Positions 25,908 to 34,478 of a stretch of DNA of 64,000 bases are shown piece by piece. Within the stretch, counting starts at the first letter, position 1, and every line of letters begins with the position of its first letter. Origin of the DNA: a virus. The notes beneath the pieces are model-generated. The model was not told the DNA's origin. It made no database searches and worked only from the letters and a program-made list of their open reading frames with translations. The translations under genes and the position numbers were made by a program. The stretch covers positions 1 through 64,000 of the IMG/VR virus record IMGVR_UViG_3300048694_001134. The stretch is one strand, 5' to 3'.

Positions 25908-27797
25908 ATGGGAAGACCTCTTAGAGCGAAATATAGCGGTGCAGTCGCTATTGGGGTTCAGGAGATGTCGGATGCAGAGATTGCAGACATCATTCTTCCT
26001 AAGCTAGTCAACTATGCAGTAGCTAATCCGGACTCTGTTTATGGGTCAAAATTAAGAATCAATGGTGCTGGCGCCTATGATGTTAATCGTGGCACGTTCA
26101 CTGACTATCGCACGTCAAGTTATGGCGGCGCTCATCCAATTACGGTTGATCTTATCAACACGTACAACTTTACTCAGAATGAACGTGCACTAACTCCTTC
26201 CCTCTCAGCACGTCCTGTTCATTATATCCAAAACGGTAATGAACAGCAAGTTGTTGAGATGTCTAATTCAGACATTTACGATTACCTTCTTCCTACCATT
26301 ATCGATACAATGGCGTATCGTTACTGGCTCCTTGACAACATCTATACGCCATCAGGATTGTCATTTCCAGGTACATGGGTTAGTGTTGGAACTTTTGCAG
26401 ATACGTATTGGTCCTCAACGTCATTGATAACAGTCAACTACACGCTATGGCAACGAACAGATACGTTGTCAGTGGGCACGACATACAGACCTCTCAAACA
26501 AACAATTGTGAGTGGTGAATCTCGGCTCGTAGAAATGACGGATCTTGAGATAGAATCAATGTATGTGTGCATTGGCGAATCAATTCGTACAAAGGGGATA
26601 GGTCAATACTCATTTAGTACATCTGCGCCTGGTACTGGTACATGGACATCGGTAGGATCGGCTATTGACCGTTTGAATATAAATTACGATGTAAACTACA
26701 CAGGATCGTATGCAGGCACTTACGTTGGTAGTTACACGGGGATCTACGCTGGTACGTATCAAAGCACGTTTACCGGCCAATATGGTAACACCTTTACTGC
26801 GCTGTACACTGGTATCTACAACCTACTGACACCGTTCACTGGCGGATATGCAGGAACGTATCAGCAAGCATTTACAGGAGCATTCTCTGGATCGTACACC
26901 GGCGCGTTCAGTGGTTTGTACAATTCTTCATTCAGCGCTGCGTATCAAGGTACATACACGGGTGGATATGCAAACAGCTACACGGGCGCATACAGTGGTA
27001 ACTACATTATATACTTTACGGGAATATATGCAGGCACATACACTGGTCTGTTTAACCGTACAAGTTACACGGGCGCTTACACAAGCGTGTATAGACGCAC
27101 ATTTGGTGGTCGAGAAGAAAACTGGTATGCGTCAAGCTACGCTGGAGCGTATAACAGCTTTGCCCTGACATATATTGGTTATTTCACTGGTTCATTCAGA
27201 CGTACATATGGTAGTAATGAGCAGGGTTATTATTCACAAGCGTTTGTTGGAGCATACGGTCCAGGCGGCACTGTCAGCTATATCGGTTATTATGTTGGCT
27301 CGTTTAGACGCACATATGGTAGCAGTGAGCAAGGTTATTATTCGCAAGCGTTTGTTGGAACATACCGCGGTGTATCGAAATCTTGGACAGGTAATTATGC
27401 AGGTGGGTACACGACAGGATACTACACGGGCGTCTATAGTCAGGCTTGGACAGCTGTTTGGTCCGGAGCATATACACGAGTAGTTAATCAAACATTCACC
27501 TCTACGTACAGCGGCGCGTATAGTAAAGCATTCGTAGGATCTTACGCTCAATCATTTACCGGTGCTTTCACCGGGATATATACAGGAGCATATTCTTCAT
27601 TAGTACCATACACGGGAGCTTATAACAGAGTCTACAGTGGCGGGTTCACAGGCGCTTATACAAGTGCATACTCGGGAGCATACACGGGCGTATATACGCG
27701 GGCGTGGACCGGAACGTATACAGGAGTTTACACAGGCCTCACTGCACAAAACACGCTGCAGACAATGACAAAGAGCTTGTACGTTCGTACAGCTTAA
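25908..27797 (+). CDS. Tetrapeptide-repeat fibre protein 1
   Basis: This 629-residue protein has two parts. Residues about 1-260 hold three related modules, each starting near 'EMSDAEIADIILP', 'EMSNSDIYDYLLP' or 'EMTDLEIESMYVC' and containing 'GTWVSVG' and 'LWQRTDTL' pieces. Residues about 263-613 are an aromatic-x-Gly-x tetrapeptide ladder ('GSYAGTYVGSYTGIYAGTY'), interrupted by two copies of a 36-residue unit containing 'SFRRTYG' and 'QGYYSQAFVG'. The last 15 residues leave the ladder. The protein is probably an elongated tail fibre. I know no function for the ladder. The same plan is used in the next gene, so they are paralogues. Confidence 0.8.
   Translation: MGRPLRAKYSGAVAIGVQEMSDAEIADIILPKLVNYAVANPDSVYGSKLRINGAGAYDVNRGTFTDYRTSSYGGAHPITVDLINTYNFTQNERALTPSLSARPVHYIQNGNEQQVVEMSNSDIYDYLLPTIIDTMAYRYWLLDNIYTPSGLSFPGTWVSVGTFADTYWSSTSLITVNYTLWQRTDTLSVGTTYRPLKQTIVSGESRLVEMTDLEIESMYVCIGESIRTKGIGQYSFSTSAPGTGTWTSVGSAIDRLNINYDVNYTGSYAGTYVGSYTGIYAGTYQSTFTGQYGNTFTALYTGIYNLLTPFTGGYAGTYQQAFTGAFSGSYTGAFSGLYNSSFSAAYQGTYTGGYANSYTGAYSGNYIIYFTGIYAGTYTGLFNRTSYTGAYTSVYRRTFGGREENWYASSYAGAYNSFALTYIGYFTGSFRRTYGSNEQGYYSQAFVGAYGPGGTVSYIGYYVGSFRRTYGSSEQGYYSQAFVGTYRGVSKSWTGNYAGGYTTGYYTGVYSQAWTAVWSGAYTRVVNQTFTSTYSGAYSKAFVGSYAQSFTGAFTGIYTGAYSSLVPYTGAYNRVYSGGFTGAYTSAYSGAYTGVYTRAWTGTYTGVYTGLTAQNTLQTMTKSLYVRTA
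26695..27750 (+). repeat. Coding tetrapeptide repeat region (fibre 1)
   Basis: In-frame 12-base units encode [Tyr/Phe/Trp]-[Thr/Ala/Ser]-Gly-x. Synonymous codons vary (GGC, GGT, GGA; TAC, TAT), so selection has kept the peptide pattern while the DNA diverged. Confidence 0.8.
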
Positions 27798-27812
27798 CTA
27801 TTTTTTGTTTCT

Positions 27813-30800
27813 ATGGCCATAACATCACTTAAGTACAATACAGCGTTAAAGGGATTACAGGCAATGTCCAATACGGACGTTGCTAGTTACCTTTCGCCTG
27901 TTATTGGAGCATACTTTGCTTCAAACACAAGTGTTGGTTCTCTTGCTGTTGGTTCAATGGCTAATGGTACATCGATCGGTACATGGGTCGATACTTACCG
28001 GACAGACTCGCTCGGTACGCACCCCGTCAATGCTGGTGCTATTACCACAAACAGCACAACGCTCTATCAAGATCTTTCCAACTCCTCTTTAAATGAAACG
28101 ACAGTACGACCTCTTGGGTGGAGTACGAGTAATAACTATTTCAAAGAGTTTACTGATACGGATATAAAAGACAATCTTTGTAATGCAGTTTTACAGGGCA
28201 TGCTTCTTTCCGGCGCAGGCGCATACGTGCTTCAGCCAACGGCTCCTGCTACTGGTACATGGGCGTCTCGAGGAACGTTAACAAATACGTTAACTACAGG
28301 AACAACAAACACAACAACGCTTTGGCAGCGCACAGATAGTACCGCTTCAACGGTTACAAGACCTATCAAGTTTGCGGCTGGCGTGCGCGAGATGACTGAT
28401 GATGATATCAGAACATTAACGCATAAAGTTCGTAACTACATTGTCACAAACGGTATTGGACAATATCAGTTATCAGCAACAACGCCTGTAACACCAGGAA
28501 CATGGGTTCAAGCAGGTAGCGGTTTTGATGATACGCGTTATCAAACTCAAGACCAAGCATATGCTGGCACGTACCAACAAGCATTCACCGGCGCCTACAC
28601 AGCAGCGTACACGGGAGCCTATGGTGGGAACTTTACCGGCGTTTACAATCAAACTTTCTCCGGAACTTACCAACAGGCATTTAGCGCAGCATACACTGGC
28701 CTGTACACAGGTGTTTATAGCCAAGCGTTCACAGGAAGCTACACTAACACGTTCACGGGCGCTTTTACTGGTGCTTATGTAGGTACGTTCTCCGGAGCAT
28801 ACACAGGTGCTTATTCACGTGTGTTCACTGGCTCATATACAGGCGCATACACTGGTATATACAGCCAAACGTTTACAGGGTCATACACAGGCAGTTACAA
28901 TCAAACATTTACTGGCGCTTACACTGGTATCTACAACCAGACGTTTACTGGTACCTATGCTGGTAATTATCAGCAGACATTTACTGGCGCATACACAGGT
29001 AATTATAACCAAACGTTCACGGGCACGTACAGTGGCGGGTACATTGGATATTTTACTGGCTCTTACGCTGGCACATATTCAAGCGTGTTCAGTGGTTCAT
29101 ATACCGGTGCTTACACGGGCGTATACAATCAGACGTTCACCGGAGCGTATGCTGGCAGTTACATAGGATACTTTACTGGTTCTTACGCGGGTACATATTC
29201 GCGCGTGTTTAGTGGTTCATATACTGGTACCTATACCGGTGTCTACAATCAAACGTTCACAGGTGCGTACGCTGGTGGATACGTTGGCTACTTTACTGGC
29301 TCTTACGCCGGCACATACTCACGTGTGTTTAGCGGTTCATATACTGGATTGTATTCTGGCGGATATACTGGTTACTTCACGGGCAACTACACGGGGTATT
29401 ATACTGGTTACTTTACAGGTAATTACACGGGTGCTTATTCACGTGTGTTTACTGGAGCGTACGCTGGTGCATATACGGGATATTATACTGGGTACTTCAC
29501 CGGGTACTATGCAGGATCATATACCCGCGTGTGGACGGGATCGTATGCTGGTACGTACGGTCAAACATGGACGGGTGTGTATGCTGGCGCTTATGCGCGA
29601 TCGTGGACGGGCACATATACGGGCTACTTCACGGGCAATTACACTGGTTACTACGCAGGAGCGTACACGGGGTACTACACTGGTTATTTTACTGGATACT
29701 ATACAGGGTATTATGCACGTGTAAGCTACACAGGATATTATACTCGAGTATTCAGTCGCACGTATGGCGGCAACGTTGCGGGTGGTGGCTGGTTTGCAGG
29801 TAGTTTTGTTGGTACTTATAACGTCAACGCAGTCTCTTATGTTGGGTATTATACTCGAGTATTCAGTCGCACGTATGGCGGCAACGTTGCGGGTGGTGGC
29901 TGGTTTGCAGGTAGTTTTGTTGGTGCCTATAATGCAACCGGGGCAGTCTACATGGGCTACTATGTTGGCTCGTTCAGTCGCACGTATGGCGGCAACACTG
30001 CGGGCTGGTATTCATCTAGCTACCTTGGTGGTTATCAAAACGTGGCTAAAGCGTTTGCAGGTAGTTACGCAAGTTCATTTGCCGGTGCGTATACAGGCGC
30101 GTACGCAGGAACGTATGCGGGCGCCTATGCACAAAGCTTTGCAGGAACGTATACTTCATACTTTACAGGTAACTATACTGGTTCGTATTCTCAATACTGG
30201 ACGGGAACTTATGCTGGAAATTACTCAGCGACTTGGACAGGAACATACGCCGGCGTATATGCAAATACATTTGTAGGGTATTACACTGGCGTGTACGCAG
30301 GTAATTACACGGGAACGTTCTCAGGTATATACGCTGGTGCTTATGCGCAAGCGTTCGCTGGTTTGTATGCTGGCACATATGCACAGGTGTTCACAGGAAC
30401 ATATGCTGGCGCATATGTTGGTAACTACACTGGTAGCTTCACTGGCGCGTACGCTGGTGCGTACGCTCAAACGTTTACAGGTATCTATAGCGGTGGTTAT
30501 GTGGGTGCATTCACAGGCCAATACAGCGGCGCCTATATTGGTAACTATACAGGTAGCTTCACCGGCGCATATGCAGGAGCTTATGCACAATCATTCACTG
30601 GGTCATACAGCGGCGGTTATGTTGGCTCGTTTACCGGACAGTACAGCGGCGCCTATATTGGCAACTATACCGGTAGCTTTACTGGCGCGTATGCCGGCGC
30701 GTATGCGCAGACATTCACCGGACTGTATAGTGGTGGCTACGTTGGTACGTTTACTGGTCAGTATAGTGGTGGTTATGTCGGCACATTCTCCGGACTCTAT

Positions 30801-31265
30801 AGCGGCGGCTACGTTGGCTCCTTCACTGGTCAGTATAGTGGTGGTTATGTTGGCACGTTTAGTGGCGCCTATGTGGGAAATTACTCACAATCCTACACCG
30901 GTATATACGCTGGTGCGTATGTTGGTAATTACACAGGAACGTTTACAGGAAGCTTTGTTGGCAACTACCAAAGTACATTTACCGGTATTTACTCCAACAC
31001 ATTTTCCGCAGCATATGTTGGGTCTTATGTTGGCTCGTTCACCGGACAGTACTCAGGCTCATATGGTAATGCATGGACAGGAGCGTTTACAGGCTTGTAC
31101 ACGGGTCAGTTCACAGGAATTTACACGGGACTATATACCGGGGTATATTCAACAGCATATTCAGGCGCTTATGTTGGGTCGTTCACCGGTTCGTATACAG
31201 GGTTGACTATCATTTCAAGTCCTGAGACAATATCAACGATAAAACTTTGGGTAAGGATAGCATGA
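27813..31265 (+). CDS. Tetrapeptide-repeat fibre protein 2
   Basis: This is a 1150-residue protein. Residues 1-245 hold three modules like those of the previous gene ('AMSNTDVASYLSP', 'EFTDTDIKDNLCN', 'EMTDDDIRTLTHK'). Residues about 249-1130 are almost purely tetrapeptide ladder, Tyr/Phe/Trp at every fourth position followed by Thr or Ala and Gly ('FTGAYTGIYNQTFTG'). Trp replaces Tyr in short stretches ('RVWTGSYAGTYGQTWTG'). An interruption near 640-740 has 'RVFSRTYGGN' and 'GGGWFAGSFVG' units, two of them identical over 78 bases. The C-terminus 'ISTIKLWVRIA' resembles the end of gene 25908. Expected: a very long fibre; the repeat may form a solenoid with stacked aromatic rings. Confidence 0.8.
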   Translation: MAITSLKYNTALKGLQAMSNTDVASYLSPVIGAYFASNTSVGSLAVGSMANGTSIGTWVDTYRTDSLGTHPVNAGAITTNSTTLYQDLSNSSLNETTVRPLGWSTSNNYFKEFTDTDIKDNLCNAVLQGMLLSGAGAYVLQPTAPATGTWASRGTLTNTLTTGTTNTTTLWQRTDSTASTVTRPIKFAAGVREMTDDDIRTLTHKVRNYIVTNGIGQYQLSATTPVTPGTWVQAGSGFDDTRYQTQDQAYAGTYQQAFTGAYTAAYTGAYGGNFTGVYNQTFSGTYQQAFSAAYTGLYTGVYSQAFTGSYTNTFTGAFTGAYVGTFSGAYTGAYSRVFTGSYTGAYTGIYSQTFTGSYTGSYNQTFTGAYTGIYNQTFTGTYAGNYQQTFTGAYTGNYNQTFTGTYSGGYIGYFTGSYAGTYSSVFSGSYTGAYTGVYNQTFTGAYAGSYIGYFTGSYAGTYSRVFSGSYTGTYTGVYNQTFTGAYAGGYVGYFTGSYAGTYSRVFSGSYTGLYSGGYTGYFTGNYTGYYTGYFTGNYTGAYSRVFTGAYAGAYTGYYTGYFTGYYAGSYTRVWTGSYAGTYGQTWTGVYAGAYARSWTGTYTGYFTGNYTGYYAGAYTGYYTGYFTGYYTGYYARVSYTGYYTRVFSRTYGGNVAGGGWFAGSFVGTYNVNAVSYVGYYTRVFSRTYGGNVAGGGWFAGSFVGAYNATGAVYMGYYVGSFSRTYGGNTAGWYSSSYLGGYQNVAKAFAGSYASSFAGAYTGAYAGTYAGAYAQSFAGTYTSYFTGNYTGSYSQYWTGTYAGNYSATWTGTYAGVYANTFVGYYTGVYAGNYTGTFSGIYAGAYAQAFAGLYAGTYAQVFTGTYAGAYVGNYTGSFTGAYAGAYAQTFTGIYSGGYVGAFTGQYSGAYIGNYTGSFTGAYAGAYAQSFTGSYSGGYVGSFTGQYSGAYIGNYTGSFTGAYAGAYAQTFTGLYSGGYVGTFTGQYSGGYVGTFSGLYSGGYVGSFTGQYSGGYVGTFSGAYVGNYSQSYTGIYAGAYVGNYTGTFTGSFVGNYQSTFTGIYSNTFSAAYVGSYVGSFTGQYSGSYGNAWTGAFTGLYTGQFTGIYTGLYTGVYSTAYSGAYVGSFTGSYTGLTIISSPETISTIKLWVRIA
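28559..31203 (+). repeat. Coding tetrapeptide repeat region (fibre 2)
   Basis: About 880 codons with an aromatic residue at nearly every fourth position. Higher-order units of 12 residues (such as GAYTGIYNQTFT) and longer blocks ('GGYVGTFTGQYS') are visible, indicating repeated internal duplication. Confidence 0.8.
29736..29924 (+). repeat. Exact 78-bp direct duplication inside fibre 2
   Basis: Bases 29736-29813 and 29847-29924 are identical, 111 bases apart. A third, diverged copy begins near 29958. The identity contrasts with the synonymous drift elsewhere in the gene and marks a recent duplication or conversion. Confidence 0.85.
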
Positions 31266-31714
31266 AGAGAACCATAAAAAACCCGCATTGGGTCAATAAT
31301 GCAAGAACAGTAATGTCGGCTGAGTTTCACTACGATGATGGAAGAGTGATTACGGCGGTTATCAATTCTAACGAAACAAACAATCCCGACTATCAAGAGA
31401 TACGTGCAACGTTCTCTGAAGCAGAGCTGGAACAGAATACACAAAACAATATTCGTAAAATCCAGGGCGACAGGGATCGTCAAAAGGCGCAGGAAGAAGC
31501 TCAAAAGGAACGTGAGCGTCAGGAGCGGTTGTTCCAGGTTAAACTTGCTGCCTTTGAAGTTGATGCTATTAAGAATACCACAAATAAAGCTTTGAAGTCA
31601 GCACTCCGCCGTTCGAAAAGCGATTTTGAAGTATATGCAATGGCAGCAGCAATTATCCTTGACTCGGTACAAAATCCTCCCGCTCAAACTGACGAGCCGT
31701 CAGAGGAACAATAA
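31262..31714 (+). CDS. Small coiled-coil protein behind the fibres
   Basis: This is a 150-residue protein. The ATG at 31262 overlaps the stop of the fibre gene (ATGA); the TTG upstream is rejected. An N-terminal strand-rich part ('HWVNNARTVMSAEFHYDDGR') is followed by a long charged helix rich in Gln, Glu and Arg ('KAQEEAQKERERQERLF') and a short acidic tail. Similar small proteins after fibre genes act as fibre-tip or assembly partners in some phages. That role is a guess from position; no named family is recognised. Confidence 0.65.
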   Translation: MKRTIKNPHWVNNARTVMSAEFHYDDGRVITAVINSNETNNPDYQEIRATFSEAELEQNTQNNIRKIQGDRDRQKAQEEAQKERERQERLFQVKLAAFEVDAIKNTTNKALKSALRRSKSDFEVYAMAAAIILDSVQNPPAQTDEPSEEQ

Positions 31715-32433
31715 TGACTGATCTTCGTAATGGTTTTTTGATCGTAGCCTCAAAGGATCCCGGCTACGTGATTGGTGCAAATTTTCTCGCTGCAAGTATA
31801 AAGGATTTCTATCCTGAAGCACATATTACCATGTTTGTCACTCCCGATTTACGAACCCGGGTTGATGATAGCGTGTTTGATTTAGTCGTTAGTGAGGATG
31901 TCCCTTCACACATAAGAACGAAGCTGTACGCTCTATCACAAACGCCTTACACGGAACTAACTTGTTACGTTGATGCTGACATGGAATGCATGCATGAAGA
32001 TGTACGCAACATTTGGAATGAAATGCCAAACGATTGCGATATTTTGATTACAAAAATTAGACCATATAATGGAAAAGAAGATAAGTGGCCTGGTGGCACC
32101 ACAATCCCCAAGGGTCGCATGACTTACCACGGCGGCTTCTTTCTCTACCGTTCAAACGAACAAACAAAATACTTCATGGAAAGGTGGTGGCAAGATTACG
32201 TCAAGCAGCGCGCCGAGCCATGGCCATACAATGAGGATGAAATACCAAAATCATTTGCTCAATGGGATCAATTTACTTTTTGGAAGTTGATGAACGAGGA
32301 CAATCTCCCAATCAACGTTCAGGTATTCAATGACGACGCTAGGTGGAATTTTGTCAATGGGTACTATCTGACCGAGACGCAACAGCCGATCGTTTTTTAT
32401 CATCACACACTACCGCATAGAGTTGGCCAATGA
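31714..32433 (+). CDS. Glycosyltransferase-like protein
   Basis: This 239-residue protein looks like a nucleotide-sugar-dependent glycosyltransferase of the GT-A fold. A beta-alpha-beta start ('GFLIVASKDPGYVIGANFLA') is followed by 'TKLYALSQTPYTELTCYVDA' and the DAD metal motif at 87-89. Later come 'MTYHGGFFLYRSNEQTKYFM' and 'SFAQWDQFTFWKLM', the acceptor-side Asp/Gln region seen in GT8-like enzymes. The start overlaps the previous stop and the end overlaps the next gene by 4 bases. Substrate is unknown. It may decorate fibres, DNA or host glycans. Confidence 0.7.
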   Translation: MTDLRNGFLIVASKDPGYVIGANFLAASIKDFYPEAHITMFVTPDLRTRVDDSVFDLVVSEDVPSHIRTKLYALSQTPYTELTCYVDADMECMHEDVRNIWNEMPNDCDILITKIRPYNGKEDKWPGGTTIPKGRMTYHGGFFLYRSNEQTKYFMERWWQDYVKQRAEPWPYNEDEIPKSFAQWDQFTFWKLMNEDNLPINVQVFNDDARWNFVNGYYLTETQQPIVFYHHTLPHRVGQ

Positions 32434-33038
32434 AAACTATTGAAATAAACAACAAAGACCTAAAAGTAATCCTTGACAAGTTTCTACAACAGCTATTATT
32501 GCAAGATCGATCAAACTATCCCTACGGCCGTTCAGATATAACTCCGGAGTATGCATGTGGTAATGAATACTTGCATCACATGCAAAATAAACCGGTTGAT
32601 GGCTTTCCGGAAAAAACGTATGGTGTTGATCTCTCACGTCATATCCCACCCAACTTGAAAGAAGCATTGAAGACGCTAGATCAAGAGTTGCTTGCTTGGT
32701 CGGGATCGAGGAACAACGCTGTCAAGATGTTGTATCCTAAAGGTGGGTACATGGGATGGCATCACAACGCCAATGCGGCTGGCTACAACATCCTTCTTTC
32801 ATGGTCAAAGGATGGAAAGGGATATTTTAGATACCAAGATCCGCTGACGAAAGAAATCGTAACAATGCAAGATACGCCGGGATGGACTTGTAAAGTTGGA
32901 TACTACGGTCCTTGGAATGAACCTGATAGAATTTATTGGCATTGTGCAAACGCAGAAAACGAAGAAAGATTGACGCTGGGTTATATTATTCCTCATGAGG
33001 GAATGTGGGAAGACATGATAGACGATATTCAGAGCTGA
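32430..33038 (+). CDS. 2OG-Fe(II) oxygenase-like protein
   Basis: This is a 202-residue protein. The core 'YMGWHHNANAAGYNILLSWS', 'GKGYFRYQDPLT' and 'IYWHCANAENEERLTLGYII' has the layout of a double-stranded beta-helix 2-oxoglutarate oxygenase: His111-x-Asn113, a distal His171 and an Arg180 that could bind 2-oxoglutarate. The usual motif is His-x-Asp; Asn here is unusual, although I recall similar His-x-Asn sequences in T4-like phages. It could hydroxylate protein or DNA, or be inactive. It follows the glycosyltransferase and converges on the minus-strand glycosyltransferase with a 10-base overlap. Confidence 0.5.
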   Translation: MKTIEINNKDLKVILDKFLQQLLLQDRSNYPYGRSDITPEYACGNEYLHHMQNKPVDGFPEKTYGVDLSRHIPPNLKEALKTLDQELLAWSGSRNNAVKMLYPKGGYMGWHHNANAAGYNILLSWSKDGKGYFRYQDPLTKEIVTMQDTPGWTCKVGYYGPWNEPDRIYWHCANAENEERLTLGYIIPHEGMWEDMIDDIQS

Positions 33039-33844
33039 CGTAGGAGCATGTCGCGGCCAATCTCTTTGCGAATATCTTCCCGCTGCTCTGTAGTGCCGTT
33101 GAACGCCTCTTCAAATCTTGAATAATAGCTTTTGTAACCGTTAGATACAAAATCGTCTATATCTTCCTGTGTTGTTGGCCCATTGAAAAGAACAATTGGT
33201 ACTGAGTCTTTGTATACCTCATATTCTTCTGGCGATGACATAATTCGTTTTACTTTCCTATCGATATCATACAGAAAAGAATAAAAGCAATCCTCAGGAA
33301 GGCCACCTCTGATTTTATGTTCATAAAAAAGAAAGCCATCCATTCCTCTCCAGTATTTTTTTAAGAAGGCTTGCTTGTTTTCTATGAATGATGACCATAA
33401 ATGATTTGTTGTTCCTGGTATCCAGAACATGCAGCTCGAGTTGATGGTGTGATCAAGGTATGGTGGTTCTATATCCTTACGTCTTAAAGATTTCCAAACA
33501 GCATTAATTGTTTTAAAGGTGCTTGTTTCTTTTGAACGGTTGATAAACCCGTCAATGTTTTTCTTAATTACAATGTCAAGATCAAAGAAAAACGTCGGAT
33601 TATTATTAATCTTTAACGCAAACTCGTCGCTGAGAAGAAACAGTTTGTTAAAAACAATTGGATGTAGATCAAAGTCAACGTATGGTATAACTTTGATTTC
33701 TGGGTGCAGACCGACAGGATCATCTGTATAACAGAAAAACTTAAATGGCTGCGACACAAAAGCGCTGCACATGCCGTGCAGCTTGTTTGCATAAATACTG
33801 CCATACTTCGATCCAATCTTCACACAAACGATGTTTATCATCAC
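33029..33844 (-). CDS. Glycosyltransferase-like protein on the minus strand
   Basis: This 271-residue protein starts at the first of two ATG codons. It has a GT-A-like N-terminus ('INIVCVKIGSKYGSIYANKL'), 'FKFFCYTDDPVGLHPEIKVI', and the acidic motif DLD at 88-90 in 'NPTFFFDLDIVIKKN'. 'FNKLFLLSDEF' and 'SSCMFWIPGTTN' are seen in phage glycosyltransferases of this type. It is the only minus-strand gene between 3956 and the right end of the window. It therefore has its own promoter or is expressed at another time than its neighbours. Substrate unknown. Confidence 0.7.
   Translation of the reverse strand: MMINIVCVKIGSKYGSIYANKLHGMCSAFVSQPFKFFCYTDDPVGLHPEIKVIPYVDFDLHPIVFNKLFLLSDEFALKINNNPTFFFDLDIVIKKNIDGFINRSKETSTFKTINAVWKSLRRKDIEPPYLDHTINSSCMFWIPGTTNHLWSSFIENKQAFLKKYWRGMDGFLFYEHKIRGGLPEDCFYSFLYDIDRKVKRIMSSPEEYEVYKDSVPIVLFNGPTTQEDIDDFVSNGYKSYYSRFEEAFNGTTEQREDIRKEIGRDMLLRQL
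33790..33797 (+). promoter_or_regulatory. Possible late promoter (CATAAATA)
   Basis: One mismatch from TATAAATA, 72 bases before the ATG at 33870, inside the start of the opposite-strand gene. The genes from 33870 cannot be read from the upstream operon without passing through an antisense gene, so a promoter here would make sense. Motif evidence only. Confidence 0.3.
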
Positions 33845-33869
33845 AATTTAACTTTTTAGAGGTGCAAAT

Positions 33870-34478
33870 ATGTACATTGTAGGAACAGGTCGCTCAGGTT
33901 CTACAGCTTTCACAATCCACAAGGCATTAGAAGCTGGCGTTCCTTTCAAGGGTGAAATAAATTATTTCCCAGCAATTGCTGGGCCTAACCCATCTCGTCC
34001 CGTTTGGAAGCGTGATTTCCACGAAACAGGTATTCAACCAACATATACCGTTGATGAATATCTCGATGCGTGGGACAACTTATCCGATCCCAATTCTATG
34101 TATCTCGTGTCTGCACAGAGTGGTGATGTTTCTGTTTGGGCTGGCGCGTCTGCATTCATTACGCGTAAGAACATCCGCAACGCAATGCTTTCTCACGCAA
34201 ACCTTCTAATAAAGAGCTACTATGGCAACACACCGGTTGTTCGTCCTTACCATTTCATTAGACAAGCCGTTGAAAGAAACTTTATCACGACATGCTTGAT
34301 GCTCAAGTTCTGCGCCAAACACAACAAGACCATTACATGGTACGAGGATGTGTTTGAAAAGACAACCACATACAGCGCTTTCAACGATTGGCCACATAGA
34401 CAAGAACTTCTTACGTTCCTTGACGAACTCATTGCAGAATTCCGGCCGGAACTACTGAACCAGAATATCGTTGTGTAA
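33870..34478 (+). CDS. Sulfotransferase-like P-loop protein
   Basis: This is a 202-residue protein. The start 'MYIVGTGRSGSTAFTIHKAL' has the strand-loop-helix with GTGRSGST that matches the 5'-phosphosulfate-binding loop of sulfotransferases. The remaining residues are helical and contain 'FITRKNIRNAMLSHANLLIK' and 'WYEDVF', the second resembling the end of a small sulfotransferase ('YEDL'). A typical 3'-phosphate-binding Arg/Ser helix is less clear. It may transfer sulfate to glycan or protein, but a related kinase-like role is not excluded. A good AGAGGTG ribosome-binding site precedes it, and its stop overlaps the next start. Confidence 0.55.
   Translation: MYIVGTGRSGSTAFTIHKALEAGVPFKGEINYFPAIAGPNPSRPVWKRDFHETGIQPTYTVDEYLDAWDNLSDPNSMYLVSAQSGDVSVWAGASAFITRKNIRNAMLSHANLLIKSYYGNTPVVRPYHFIRQAVERNFITTCLMLKFCAKHNKTITWYEDVFEKTTTYSAFNDWPHRQELLTFLDELIAEFRPELLNQNIVV

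Noticed and set aside
28559-31203. Tandem repeats resembling a CRISPR or satellite array
   Set aside because: Repeats are in coding frame, of 12 bases and diverged at silent sites; there are no conserved repeat/spacer units.
29212-31206. Long plus-strand frames in other registers across the ladder fibre (170, 170 and 289 codons)
   Set aside because: They are created by the 12-base repeat read out of frame; their Arg/His/Leu-rich composition is unlike any gene here.
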